IMG/VR virus record: IMGVR_UViG_3300021961_005592
Location: 1-64,000 of that record
Strand: one strand, 5' to 3'
Origin: a virus
DNA length: 64,000 nucleotides
In this document: in pieces, positions 7,708 through 16,012 of the stretch
Numbering within the stretch: the first letter of the stretch is position 1
Layout: every line of letters starts with the position of its first letter
The notes under the pieces: model-generated
What the model was told of the DNA's origin: nothing
Databases searched by the model: none
The model's input: the letters and a program-made list of their open reading frames with translations, nothing else
Position numbers and translations under genes: made by a program

Positions 7708-8717
7708 TACAATCCGTGATATATGTCTAGTAGTAACTTTTTGTCAAAGTTATCAGTGTCTAGTTGCGAAATTTCATTTGCAACAATTTCGTCTACGCTT
7801 TCAAATGCAGAAATGTCTAGGTCTGTGCTTATTTCTTCGATTTGTTTTTGTGGTATTAGTGTAATTTCTCTACAATCATACTGACTTATAAAAGTTTCTT
7901 TGATAAAACTTGCTTCTTCGTAACTGATTGGAATGTCAATTGTTACTCGAAGATACATTTTTGATTTTAACAAAGACTCTGTTTCGTTTAATAATCTAGA
8001 TAACGGTAATGAACGATATTTAGGACAGTTATCCCAATTAATGTATTCTGGCTCTTTGTTATCTTCTTTGTTAATAACCATCATGCCACGTTCGTCGTCC
8101 CACACATCGGCATAGTTATGTGGGAAAGCATTGCCGATGTAATGTATTTTACCTTGTTTTTGTCTTTTATGAAAGTGCCCACTAAACACATAGTCTTGGT
8201 TTTCAAAATGAGATGCTTGTAAATCACCATGATCTGGCATTTGTACCATTGCATTCATGTAAAAATGCGGAAGTTCAAAATGACCAAACATATATTTGGC
8301 TTTGATATTTTTTATATTTTTCCATTCGTCACCAACTAACCACGGAACGAGTGCAACATTGTCTTGTTCATAGATTCTGTCAACTAAAGTAATTCCTGGA
8401 ATGTGTTTTCCAAAAATAGTTGAAGACACATCACGTTTATCTTTGTAGTAAAGATCGTGATTTCCAACAAACATATAAAACTTATCAAATGCTTTACCAA
8501 GTTTTTCTAAGCTACGTATTGTTGCATCCATTGTGGTAAGGTTAAGACTGTTGCGATTATGATGCCAGTCACCACAAAAAATGCCAGTTTCGCAACCATG
8601 AGATTTTGCAGTTTCGATAAACCAATCTACAAATTCTTCACAGTCATCATTATGAACCTTGCTGTTGCCTTTTAGTCCAAAGTGGATATCTGTAAATACC
8701 GCCGCCTTTTTAAACAA
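7707..8717 (-). CDS. 47: gp47 recombination nuclease subunit (SbcD/Mre11-like)
   Basis: 336 residues, the usual length. Metallophosphoesterase motifs in order: DIH (Asp10, His12), GDWHHNR (Asp50), GNHD (86-88 region), and further His motifs GHFE and SGHFHKRQ. These bind the two metal ions of the nuclease. It pairs with gp46. The start is TTG at 8717, chosen because GGAG sits nine bases upstream and the N-terminus FKKAAVFTDIHFG begins the family's first strand. It has its own promoter (8743-8771) in the short gap after gp55, with TTGACA and TATATT 17 bases apart, so it should be made early by host polymerase. Confidence 0.95.
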   Translation of the reverse strand: MFKKAAVFTDIHFGLKGNSKVHNDDCEEFVDWFIETAKSHGCETGIFCGDWHHNRNSLNLTTMDATIRSLEKLGKAFDKFYMFVGNHDLYYKDKRDVSSTIFGKHIPGITLVDRIYEQDNVALVPWLVGDEWKNIKNIKAKYMFGHFELPHFYMNAMVQMPDHGDLQASHFENQDYVFSGHFHKRQKQGKIHYIGNAFPHNYADVWDDERGMMVINKEDNKEPEYINWDNCPKYRSLPLSRLLNETESLLKSKMYLRVTIDIPISYEEASFIKETFISQYDCREITLIPQKQIEEISTDLDISAFESVDEIVANEISQLDTDNFDKKLLLDIYHGL

Positions 8718-8742
8718 GATAGTTTACTCCAATGATCTTTTT

Positions 8743-8771
8743 AATATACACTATTTTTATTATTATGTCAA
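8743..8771 (-). promoter_or_regulatory. Sigma-70-type promoter for gp47-gp46
   Basis: On the minus strand TTGACA (8771-8766) and TATATT (8748-8743) are separated by 17 bases: a perfect -35 and a one-mismatch -10. The start would fall near 8736, about 19 bases ahead of the TTG start codon, with GGAG between. Confidence 0.8.
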
Positions 8772-8774
8772 GTG

Positions 8775-9596
8775 TTATTCTGATTCTGAATGCCGTCTTT
8801 GTGCAGCTTCCCATTCGCCTTGATATTGTCTAGTAAAGCTAGGGTTTAAATCGTTCATTTCGAGAATGTCGTCGCGGATGTTTTGATTGCGTTTTTCAAT
8901 GTTAATAACACGTACAAATGAGTTTGTAACTGCTGCTGTGTAGTAAGCAAAGGGGTTTTGACTTTTAGACTCATCAAACTGTAAACCAATTTGAGTAAGT
9001 TGTAGTATCGCTTGTCCTCGCATTTCGTCATTGTAGGTATATCCTCTTACATTTCCTCTAGTAGCATACCTGTCACATAATTTCATCCACATAAGTGCAA
9101 GTGTGTTTGTTGCTTTACCGTGGTCTTTGCTAAAATGTCCGTTCTCCATACCTCCGATCCAGTGACTTTTTCCAACACAAATTAATTCGTCTGCATCATT
9201 AAATCTAAAATGTTGATAAGGAGGAAAATTTAGTTTAATTTTTTTATCTGCCTCAGTTTTTGGATTCTTTTTTCTTGTTAAATCTTCTGGTATATGATCA
9301 AATGTCATAATCCTAAAAACTAAATCAGATTTTTGAATTTTTTTATAATCAATTTCGCAGTCAGCTTGCTTTATACGCTCTCCGTTTTTTCGTCGTGCTT
9401 CATAATCTTGCTGTGATAGCATTTTAGCACGATTTCGTTTTGCTTCTGCAATAGTTCTAACATTTATCTTGTCAATGCTAGATAAAATTATATCGTAATT
9501 GCTGTCTTCATCTTGTACATAACTACTAAATGTTTTTTTAGATTTATGTATTTCTGATAATATGTCCTTGTTGTTTAAATAGTTCTTCTTCTTCAT
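8775..9596 (-). CDS. 55: gp55-like late-transcription sigma factor
   Basis: 273 residues, longer than T4 gp55 (about 185), with about 90 extra charged residues at the N-terminus. The sigma region-2-like core lies in the C-terminal half: GYTYNDEMRGQAILQ, then NPFAYYTAAVTNSFVRVIN and a basic KRNQNIRDD. T4 gp55 directs host RNA polymerase to TATAAATA late promoters, which fits the many such boxes in this window. It is expressed from a perfect sigma-70 promoter at 9618-9646. A ribosome-binding GGAG lies upstream of the ATG. The sequence lacks an obvious region 4, as in T4 gp55, which relies on other proteins for upstream contacts. Confidence 0.85.
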   Translation of the reverse strand: MKKKNYLNNKDILSEIHKSKKTFSSYVQDEDSNYDIILSSIDKINVRTIAEAKRNRAKMLSQQDYEARRKNGERIKQADCEIDYKKIQKSDLVFRIMTFDHIPEDLTRKKNPKTEADKKIKLNFPPYQHFRFNDADELICVGKSHWIGGMENGHFSKDHGKATNTLALMWMKLCDRYATRGNVRGYTYNDEMRGQAILQLTQIGLQFDESKSQNPFAYYTAAVTNSFVRVINIEKRNQNIRDDILEMNDLNPSFTRQYQGEWEAAQRRHSESE

Positions 9597-9617
9597 AGTT
9601 TCTCCAACTCCAAGTTA

Positions 9618-9646
9618 ATTATAATATATGTAGATAATTTTGTCAA
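9618..9646 (-). promoter_or_regulatory. Perfect-consensus sigma-70 promoter for gp55
   Basis: The minus strand carries TTGACA (9646-9641), a 17-base spacer and TATAAT (9623-9618), matching the host housekeeping consensus at all 12 positions. Its -35 box abuts the plus-strand late box at 9646-9653, sharing base 9646, so early and late transcription diverge from one spot. Confidence 0.9.
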
Positions 9647-9653
9647 CTAAATA
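9646..9653 (+). promoter_or_regulatory. Late promoter for the baseplate operon
   Basis: ACTAAATA matches the last six bases of the T4 late box. A start near 9659 would leave a short leader with GAGGAG ten bases before the ATG at 9674. It is back to back with the gp55 early promoter. Confidence 0.55.
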
Positions 9654-9673
9654 CATAGAGGAGATTAACATCT

Positions 9674-10651
9674 ATGGGATTATTTGACGGTTTCAATATT
9701 GGTGGCGCAATTAGCAGTGCAATATCTAATTTCTCAAGCGTTACAAGTTCTATAAGTAGCGTAACAGGAGGTTTAAACACTGCACTAAGCACGTTTAATA
9801 ACACGTTCGGCGGAGCTCTTGCTGGCACAAGTATTGGAAACACAATTAACAAGGTTACTAGAGTTGCTGGCATTGTTGACAGTTTACTAGGTAATGGCGG
9901 TAAATTAACTGAAATTGGGTCAGCATTTAGATCTTTAGGTAATGCATCACAAAATGTTTTTGTAGGAGCTAACCCACCTGATCGAGGCAGTATACCAGCT
10001 ATAGCACGAGAAGACATAGCATCTAATCGAACAGATTCGCAAACCGCAGGCGACTGGCGTGTTAGTTTAAGTGTTCCAATGGAAATAGCATCAAGTCCTG
10101 TATTTGCTTCATTTACAGCAGAAGGCGGAACAAAAGGAAGAATGGTATTTCCGTTTAATCCGGTTATTTTGTTAGGCCATTCAGCAGCCTATTCTAATAT
10201 TACTCCTACTCATACTAATTATCATTATCATGCCTATCAAAGTAGCAGTATTGACAATATAACAATTACTGGAGAGTTTTTTAATGAAAATGAAGCTGAT
10301 GCGCTGTATTGGGTAGCGTGTGTACATTTCTTAAGAACTATGACTAAGATGTTTTATGGAAACGGAGCAAATGTTGGACTGCCGCCATTAGTGTCACACC
10401 TTAATGGTTACGGAAAATTTGTTCTAAACGATATTCCAGTTGTAATTACAAACTTTACAGTTGATCTACCTGCAGATGTCGATTATATTCCAGTACTTGT
10501 GCCTGGAGATAAAGATGTCAACATGGTACCAACACAGTCACAGATAGCAGTAACTTGTGTTCCAAACTATGCAAGAAGATCAGCAGCTAGATTTAATCTT
10601 ACAGAATTTGCCAATGGCAACTTTGTTGGAAGACCGGAGGGCTTTGTATAA
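9674..10651 (+). CDS. gp48/gp54-type baseplate tail-tube cap or initiator
   Basis: 325 residues, the usual length for T4 gp48/gp54 (about 360 and 320). The first 90 residues are Ser/Gly/Asn-rich. The conserved core is MVFPFNPVILLGHSAAYSNI, then IDNITITGEFFNENEADALY and HFLRTMTKMFYG, followed by a C-terminal strand-rich part ending near VPTQSQIAVTCVPNYARR. In T4 these proteins cap the hub and start tail-tube growth. It opens the baseplate operon and overlaps the next gene in TAATG. I cannot tell gp48 from gp54 by eye; marine relatives are usually named gp48. Confidence 0.7.
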   Translation: MGLFDGFNIGGAISSAISNFSSVTSSISSVTGGLNTALSTFNNTFGGALAGTSIGNTINKVTRVAGIVDSLLGNGGKLTEIGSAFRSLGNASQNVFVGANPPDRGSIPAIAREDIASNRTDSQTAGDWRVSLSVPMEIASSPVFASFTAEGGTKGRMVFPFNPVILLGHSAAYSNITPTHTNYHYHAYQSSSIDNITITGEFFNENEADALYWVACVHFLRTMTKMFYGNGANVGLPPLVSHLNGYGKFVLNDIPVVITNFTVDLPADVDYIPVLVPGDKDVNMVPTQSQIAVTCVPNYARRSAARFNLTEFANGNFVGRPEGFV

Positions 10652-10953
10652 TGAGCGATAGTAAAGCAGCAGGACCATACGGTTCAACACCAATTGCTGC
10701 CGGAGGGTACCTTGACATTATGAGGATTCGTCCAGTACCAGAAGCAAGCAACGATATTTTATACGAAATAACACCGTCGTATACTCATAGACCTGATCTG
10801 TTAGCATTTGATTTATATGGCGACAAAAATCTATGGTGGATTTTTGCTCAGAGAAATTTAAATGTATTGAAAGATCCAATATATGATTTTGTGGCTGGAA
10901 CTAAAATATATCTTCCACAAGGACAAAAAATTTCTCAGATATTAGGACAATAA
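10651..10953 (+). CDS. 53: gp53-like baseplate wedge protein (short form)
   Basis: 100 residues, about half of T4 gp53 (196). The segment from GGYLDIMRIRPVPEA through YTHRPDLLAFDLYGDKNLWW to DPIYDFVAGTKIYLPQ fits the gp53 wedge domain, whose end resembles a LysM-like fold. gp53 joins neighbouring wedges around the hub. Start ATG overlaps the upstream stop (TAATG), and the next gene begins one base after its own stop, showing coupled translation. Confidence 0.75.
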   Translation: MSDSKAAGPYGSTPIAAGGYLDIMRIRPVPEASNDILYEITPSYTHRPDLLAFDLYGDKNLWWIFAQRNLNVLKDPIYDFVAGTKIYLPQGQKISQILGQ

Positions 10954-10954
10954 C

Positions 10955-13900
10955 ATGGCATTTTCAATAGGAGGACTAACATCAGCTGTTCCATCAATTG
11001 GTAGTACAGTTCAAACTATTTCTAATAGTATTAATACTGCTAATCCTGCAGGCATATCGTCAGCCTTGTCAGCAGCTAACTCCGCATTGTCTGGAAATAC
11101 CAGCAGTTTGTCAACTGCAAACTTAACTGCTGGGGTAAACAATTTAGGTAGTCTTGCCAACAACTTATTAGGACCAGCAAACTCCATTACAAAATCTTTA
11201 GGACAAGTTTCTGGAACACTTGGAGTAATTAGTAAATTAACAGGAGCATTAGGAGGGACAACTAACCCCCTTCAAAGTCTACTTAGTAACGCATTAACAG
11301 GAACAGGACTTGAAGGACTATCAAAATCTATAGAGCAATTAACCTCAGTTGGTGCAGCAGTAGCCGGCGCTGTGTCTGTTCTTAATCCAGATACTTCAAC
11401 AACAAGAACACTACAAGAATTAGCAACATCTAGCGATAGATCTTATCTAGAATCATTTAAACCTTTACTAACTTCTATTGGAAGTTCTACATCATTTAAA
11501 GCAACTGACTTTACTACAAACAATGGCAGAGTAGTAAATCCGTTAAGAAACGCAAACAGTTTTAACTATGTTATTACATTAGGAATTGTTGATGCTGCAA
11601 CAGTTGCTAATCCTACCGGAATTTATAACGGACAAGAATTCAAACAGGTACTCCTAAAAAGCGGTGGCGGCTCTGTTGATTCAGGATATTCTAACAGAAT
11701 ACGAACAAGTCACGAAGGCCAAGAAAATGCAGAATATTACCTTGAAGATTTTGAATTATCAGCAGTAGTAGCACCTAACCCAAGTACAGGAACAACATTA
11801 GGAACAACTATTACTTTTAAAATTATTGAACCTTTTAGTCTCGGCAAAGTTATAGAAGCTATGATGGTTGGAGCAAAAGCAGCTGGTTTTAACTCTTATA
11901 CCAACGCTCCGTTTTGTTGGAAAATTGAGTTTTTAGGATGGGATGAAAGAGGTGAAAGACGAATAGTACTTGATAAGCCAAAATATGTGTTAACGCTAAT
12001 ATCTGAAATGAATATGAGCTACTCTGAAAAAGGCACAGTATATGATTGTAAAGGAGTTGCATGGTCTGACGGAGCATTATCTAACACGGCCAATAAAATT
12101 AAAGTACCAGTTACTGCCTTTGGTAAAAAGGTTCATGAAGTACTCGAAAACAGTGCAAAGTCTGTAACAAACGTAGTTAATGGACATATCGAAAAACTTG
12201 AAGAAAAGAAATTTATAGTTGGGTATGACAGATATATAATTTGTTTTCCAAAAACTAAAACAGCAATACATAAAGCAGTACAAGGACAAGGTGTTGATGT
12301 TTCTCAACTAAGAGCAACTACTGATGCGGCGGAACAGGAAAGAATACGACTGGGCTTGTATCAAAAACCAAAAATAGATGATCCAGATACTAACAATCAA
12401 GCAATTAGAATTATCCCTTCAACATCGCCTAATCAATATTTGTTTTTAAAAGCTTGGGCTACTGACACTGCAAACATAAATGAATGGGGAATGAGCGACA
12501 TTATTGATGACACTAGAGACGGCGGAAACGTACAAAACCCACCTGCAGGAGCATCTCAAGATAGCGGTACACGAGTTATAAGACGACAAATGAATGCATC
12601 TCGAACACCTGAAAAGGCTAGAAAAGCTGATTGGAACGAAGGAACTACAATAACGGCTATCATTGATCAAGTTCTTAAAACATCAGTACTGGCTAAAGAA
12701 CAAGCAACAGCCGAATCTAGAAATGGATTTAAAAAAGCATGGCGAATTGAAACACTGGTTTTTATTGAAAATGGTGGTACAGGAGTTGAAGGTCAACTTG
12801 GTCGTCCAAGAAAAACTTATGTTTATGCAGTGCATACTTTTTGGACCCACGAAGCAAGACACCTTGGTCCTGGACAAAAACCTAAAGGAATAGAACAGTT
12901 AAAAAAACTAGCTAAAAAAGAATACAATTATTATTATACTGGTAAAAACGAAGATATTATTAAATTAGACCTAAAATTTAATAACTCTTTTTTCCAAAAC
13001 ATGAGAGCAGACATTGGCCAAAACTCATCCACTACAACCGGACAGGAAGTTACATCTACAGGAAAAACACAAGGTTCTCAGCTATCTAATGCCGGATCAG
13101 ATGGATTGGAGGACTTCGAAGAGCCAAAACAGGCAATGGAACTAAGTGCTGACGACAAACAAGCATCTAAAGGTGGCTTTCAAGTTTCAACTGTAAATGA
13201 TAAGACAAAGGTTGCTATTTTTGAACAATTCTACAATAGATTAATAAACAGTCCTGCAGACATGGTTCAGGTAGAGTTTGACATATGGGGTGATCCGTAT
13301 TTTATACCTGGGGAGACAGCACAACGAGGGCAAGAACCAGCAGCCCCAGGAGTATATGCTGATGGCTCAATGGCGTATGTAACAGATGAAGTTTATTGTG
13401 TAATAAATTTTAAAACTCCGTTAGATTATTTTGTTCTTGGATCTAGAATGGATATTCCAAAAAATATTCCAGCATTTACTGGACTATATCAGATAATTGG
13501 TGTTGTTAACAAATTTAGTCAAGGAAAATTTATTCAAAGTATAAAAGCAGTCAGACTGGCCAACCAGGGGGGTGAAAATAAGTTTGAATCATCTTCGGGT
13601 TCAGTTACAGGATCAGGAGCAATACAAGCAGGTTATTCTGTAGCAAATGCTGGACCAGCAGCAAATGCTAATCCTAACCCACAAAGTTCTCCTGCGCTGC
13701 CAGCATCTATTGGACAGAATGTAGTAAGTACAATCACTAATAAAATTAATACAAATAATCTAACAGGTCTTGCTTCTAGTTTCTCACAAGAACGAATAAT
13801 GACAGGTACTGCTGGTGTAGGCACACAAGCAGTTATTAATAGTACAATTTCAACTATTACTGGAGCATTAACTAGCAAAGACGCACAAGCTGCACTTGCG

Positions 13901-14266
13901 TCATTAAGTAGTATTACGCGATTAGGCGTTGCAGCAAATGCGTCAAAAACTATATTCCCAATGCAGTTACCTAATCCAATTATGGGAACGGCTGGCGCAC
14001 AAGGTGTTATTAGTTCTGTTGGTATAGCAGCAAATCTTCTTTCAAAAGGTTTGAATGGCCCTGCAGGCTCGTCTCTTGCAGGTTTGGGTAATATTGTATC
14101 AGGCCTAGCATCAGGAAATTTACCTGCAACACTTAATCAAGTAGCTAGCAAACTCGGTAGTACAGTTAATCCAGCAGCATCAGGGGTAAGTAGTCAAGCA
14201 AGGCCTGAATCTGCAAGGCCGCCGGTAGGAGCAGATGCATTTGGTTCAAATTTCTCAGCGTTTTAA
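10955..14266 (+). CDS. Large baseplate hub protein (gp27-like core with extensions)
   Basis: 1103 residues. Residues 1-150 and about 890-1103 are low-complexity Ser/Ala/Gly/Asn-rich, like the start of the upstream tube-cap protein. The middle is folded: one domain begins near VVNPLRNANSFNYVITLGIV and continues through KVIEAMMVGAKAAGF and APFCWKIEFLGWD; a second, near residues 760-870, has GDPYFIPGE and FTGLYQIIGVVNKFSQGKF, a pattern typical of hub proteins that link tube and spike (T4 gp27, gpD-like). Its place between gp53 and the spike genes supports a hub role. It is nearly three times T4 gp27, so either domains were added or it is another structural protein. No enzymatic motif seen. Confidence 0.5.
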   Translation: MAFSIGGLTSAVPSIGSTVQTISNSINTANPAGISSALSAANSALSGNTSSLSTANLTAGVNNLGSLANNLLGPANSITKSLGQVSGTLGVISKLTGALGGTTNPLQSLLSNALTGTGLEGLSKSIEQLTSVGAAVAGAVSVLNPDTSTTRTLQELATSSDRSYLESFKPLLTSIGSSTSFKATDFTTNNGRVVNPLRNANSFNYVITLGIVDAATVANPTGIYNGQEFKQVLLKSGGGSVDSGYSNRIRTSHEGQENAEYYLEDFELSAVVAPNPSTGTTLGTTITFKIIEPFSLGKVIEAMMVGAKAAGFNSYTNAPFCWKIEFLGWDERGERRIVLDKPKYVLTLISEMNMSYSEKGTVYDCKGVAWSDGALSNTANKIKVPVTAFGKKVHEVLENSAKSVTNVVNGHIEKLEEKKFIVGYDRYIICFPKTKTAIHKAVQGQGVDVSQLRATTDAAEQERIRLGLYQKPKIDDPDTNNQAIRIIPSTSPNQYLFLKAWATDTANINEWGMSDIIDDTRDGGNVQNPPAGASQDSGTRVIRRQMNASRTPEKARKADWNEGTTITAIIDQVLKTSVLAKEQATAESRNGFKKAWRIETLVFIENGGTGVEGQLGRPRKTYVYAVHTFWTHEARHLGPGQKPKGIEQLKKLAKKEYNYYYTGKNEDIIKLDLKFNNSFFQNMRADIGQNSSTTTGQEVTSTGKTQGSQLSNAGSDGLEDFEEPKQAMELSADDKQASKGGFQVSTVNDKTKVAIFEQFYNRLINSPADMVQVEFDIWGDPYFIPGETAQRGQEPAAPGVYADGSMAYVTDEVYCVINFKTPLDYFVLGSRMDIPKNIPAFTGLYQIIGVVNKFSQGKFIQSIKAVRLANQGGENKFESSSGSVTGSGAIQAGYSVANAGPAANANPNPQSSPALPASIGQNVVSTITNKINTNNLTGLASSFSQERIMTGTAGVGTQAVINSTISTITGALTSKDAQAALASLSSITRLGVAANASKTIFPMQLPNPIMGTAGAQGVISSVGIAANLLSKGLNGPAGSSLAGLGNIVSGLASGNLPATLNQVASKLGSTVNPAASGVSSQARPESARPPVGADAFGSNFSAF

Positions 14267-14279
14267 TGTAGGATAAAAG

Positions 14280-16001
14280 ATGTCATTTACACTAACAGAA
14301 CAAGATAAATCACTTATTCACTTGGCAACAAGTAAAGAAGCCAAAACCTATGACACTGTATATGGCGGACAAAGAATAGCAAATTTAACAACAATGACCA
14401 TTGCTGAAGTTATGCGTTGGCAACAAAATAGAAGAGGTAATTCGGCTGTTGGGAAATATCAAATGATTCCTCCTGTTCTAGAAGAAGAAACAAGGAAAGC
14501 CGGCCTTAATCCCCTCACAACTAGATTTACCAAAGACACACAAGATTTTTTGATGATGGGTCGTCTAAAAAGTAAACGAGGGTATGAACAATTTAAAAGT
14601 ATGAGTTTAGGTAGCAGTGAGCTAGCAAACGCACAAGCGTTTGCATTAAAGTTGGCACAGGAATTTGCCAGTTTGCCTGTTCCTTATGCAGTTAGAGGAG
14701 CCAGAGCCCAAGTTCAAAAAGGAATGAGCTACTATTCAGGAGTTGCTGGAAATAAATCGCATCATGATCCGGATACTGTTGTTAACACTCTAATAGAAAT
14801 TAGAAAAAAAGGACCCGGTGCAGTAGTTCGCAACGTTACAGTTTCAAACGGCACACCAGCCGGCAGTGCCGCAGCACGGCCAACCGGAGAAAGTGCAAGA
14901 ACCCAAGCTCGAAACATGGGACTTGGTGGAGGTACACGACCTACAGAACGTGCAAACACTGATTCGCCAGCACAAAATATAGCAAGACAGAAAAACGGAT
15001 TACCACCAGCAGACAAAGTATATGTCTATGAACTAATACATGCGTTTGACGATAGGTATGATTTTAGAACAGGTAAAAAAGTAACTGACATTACTCTGTT
15101 AGGAACACAGTCTGTTGCTGCATATAATCAAGCAAACAGTGCAACAACTCCCACGGGAAGTACCGCTGCTGGACAAGTTGGCGTTGCACCTATAGAACCA
15201 CTGCCAGAAAATTGGACCGTACAAGACATTATTGATATAGTAAATAGACGTGATCAAGTAGCAACAAGCCCTGGAAGATATACAGATTTCTTCCAGGATC
15301 CTTATGATCCTGCTGCACTATTAACAGTTCCTGGAAGACAACCTCCAGCACAGATTCCTGGAAATGCTACAAATGTTGGAACATCTTCCTCGGGTACAGT
15401 AGGTAGCGCAACACCAAACCAAAGCATCCCTCAAGCAGTAACACAAGCTGCTGGCGCTGCTGCAATTGCAAACACAGTTGCAGGATCTGGTATAGGACCC
15501 GATGGTAACCCTGCATCAGCAGCATCAACACCTGCGCAACAGCAAGCTACTGATCTAAGAGCAATACAAATTGATCTTCAGCGTCAGTATGATGTTTATA
15601 GAAGAAATATAGCAACTTTAATAGCAAGTGCAACATCAGTATTAAACAGTCAACCTGCAAAATATTTAATAACATTGCGTACTCAGCTTGTGCAGGCAAA
15701 TGCTACACTAGAACAAGCTAAAGCTACAGGAAATTCTGAATCTATATTTGCAGCTGAAAGCGAAGTACTAAGAATACAATCTAAAATTAATCTAGGATCA
15801 CCATATGGACTTACGGCGTCTAGCAAAGAACAACTAGCTAAAAACGATCCTGAATACATAGGAATAGTTTCTCAAATACAAACCAATTTATCAGGCGCCG
15901 AAGCAATATATGAAAAAGCAAGAAGTCAAGGAGTTGATTTAGCATATCCTAATATTACTTCAAATCTAACTGCTATTCCGCCTAGAGTAGTTTTTGAATA
16001 A
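14280..16001 (+). CDS. Baseplate protein with N-terminal GH104-type lysozyme domain
   Basis: 573 residues. The first 170 resemble the lambda R/GH104 muralytic fold: a Glu at position 20 in ATSKEAKTYDTVYGGQ, then GNSAVGKYQMIPPVLEEETR and FASLPVPYAVRGA. That Glu matches the catalytic acid of lambda R in position. Residues about 190-390 are a Pro/Ala/Gly/Thr-rich linker and the C-terminus is helical, possibly for attachment to the hub. It would cut peptidoglycan glycan strands during injection, the job done by the gp5 lysozyme domain in T4. It sits between the hub and spike genes, with AGGA before its ATG. No signal peptide, so not a secreted lysis enzyme. Confidence 0.65.
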   Translation: MSFTLTEQDKSLIHLATSKEAKTYDTVYGGQRIANLTTMTIAEVMRWQQNRRGNSAVGKYQMIPPVLEEETRKAGLNPLTTRFTKDTQDFLMMGRLKSKRGYEQFKSMSLGSSELANAQAFALKLAQEFASLPVPYAVRGARAQVQKGMSYYSGVAGNKSHHDPDTVVNTLIEIRKKGPGAVVRNVTVSNGTPAGSAAARPTGESARTQARNMGLGGGTRPTERANTDSPAQNIARQKNGLPPADKVYVYELIHAFDDRYDFRTGKKVTDITLLGTQSVAAYNQANSATTPTGSTAAGQVGVAPIEPLPENWTVQDIIDIVNRRDQVATSPGRYTDFFQDPYDPAALLTVPGRQPPAQIPGNATNVGTSSSGTVGSATPNQSIPQAVTQAAGAAAIANTVAGSGIGPDGNPASAASTPAQQQATDLRAIQIDLQRQYDVYRRNIATLIASATSVLNSQPAKYLITLRTQLVQANATLEQAKATGNSESIFAAESEVLRIQSKINLGSPYGLTASSKEQLAKNDPEYIGIVSQIQTNLSGAEAIYEKARSQGVDLAYPNITSNLTAIPPRVVFE

Positions 16002-16012
16002 GGAATTAATGA

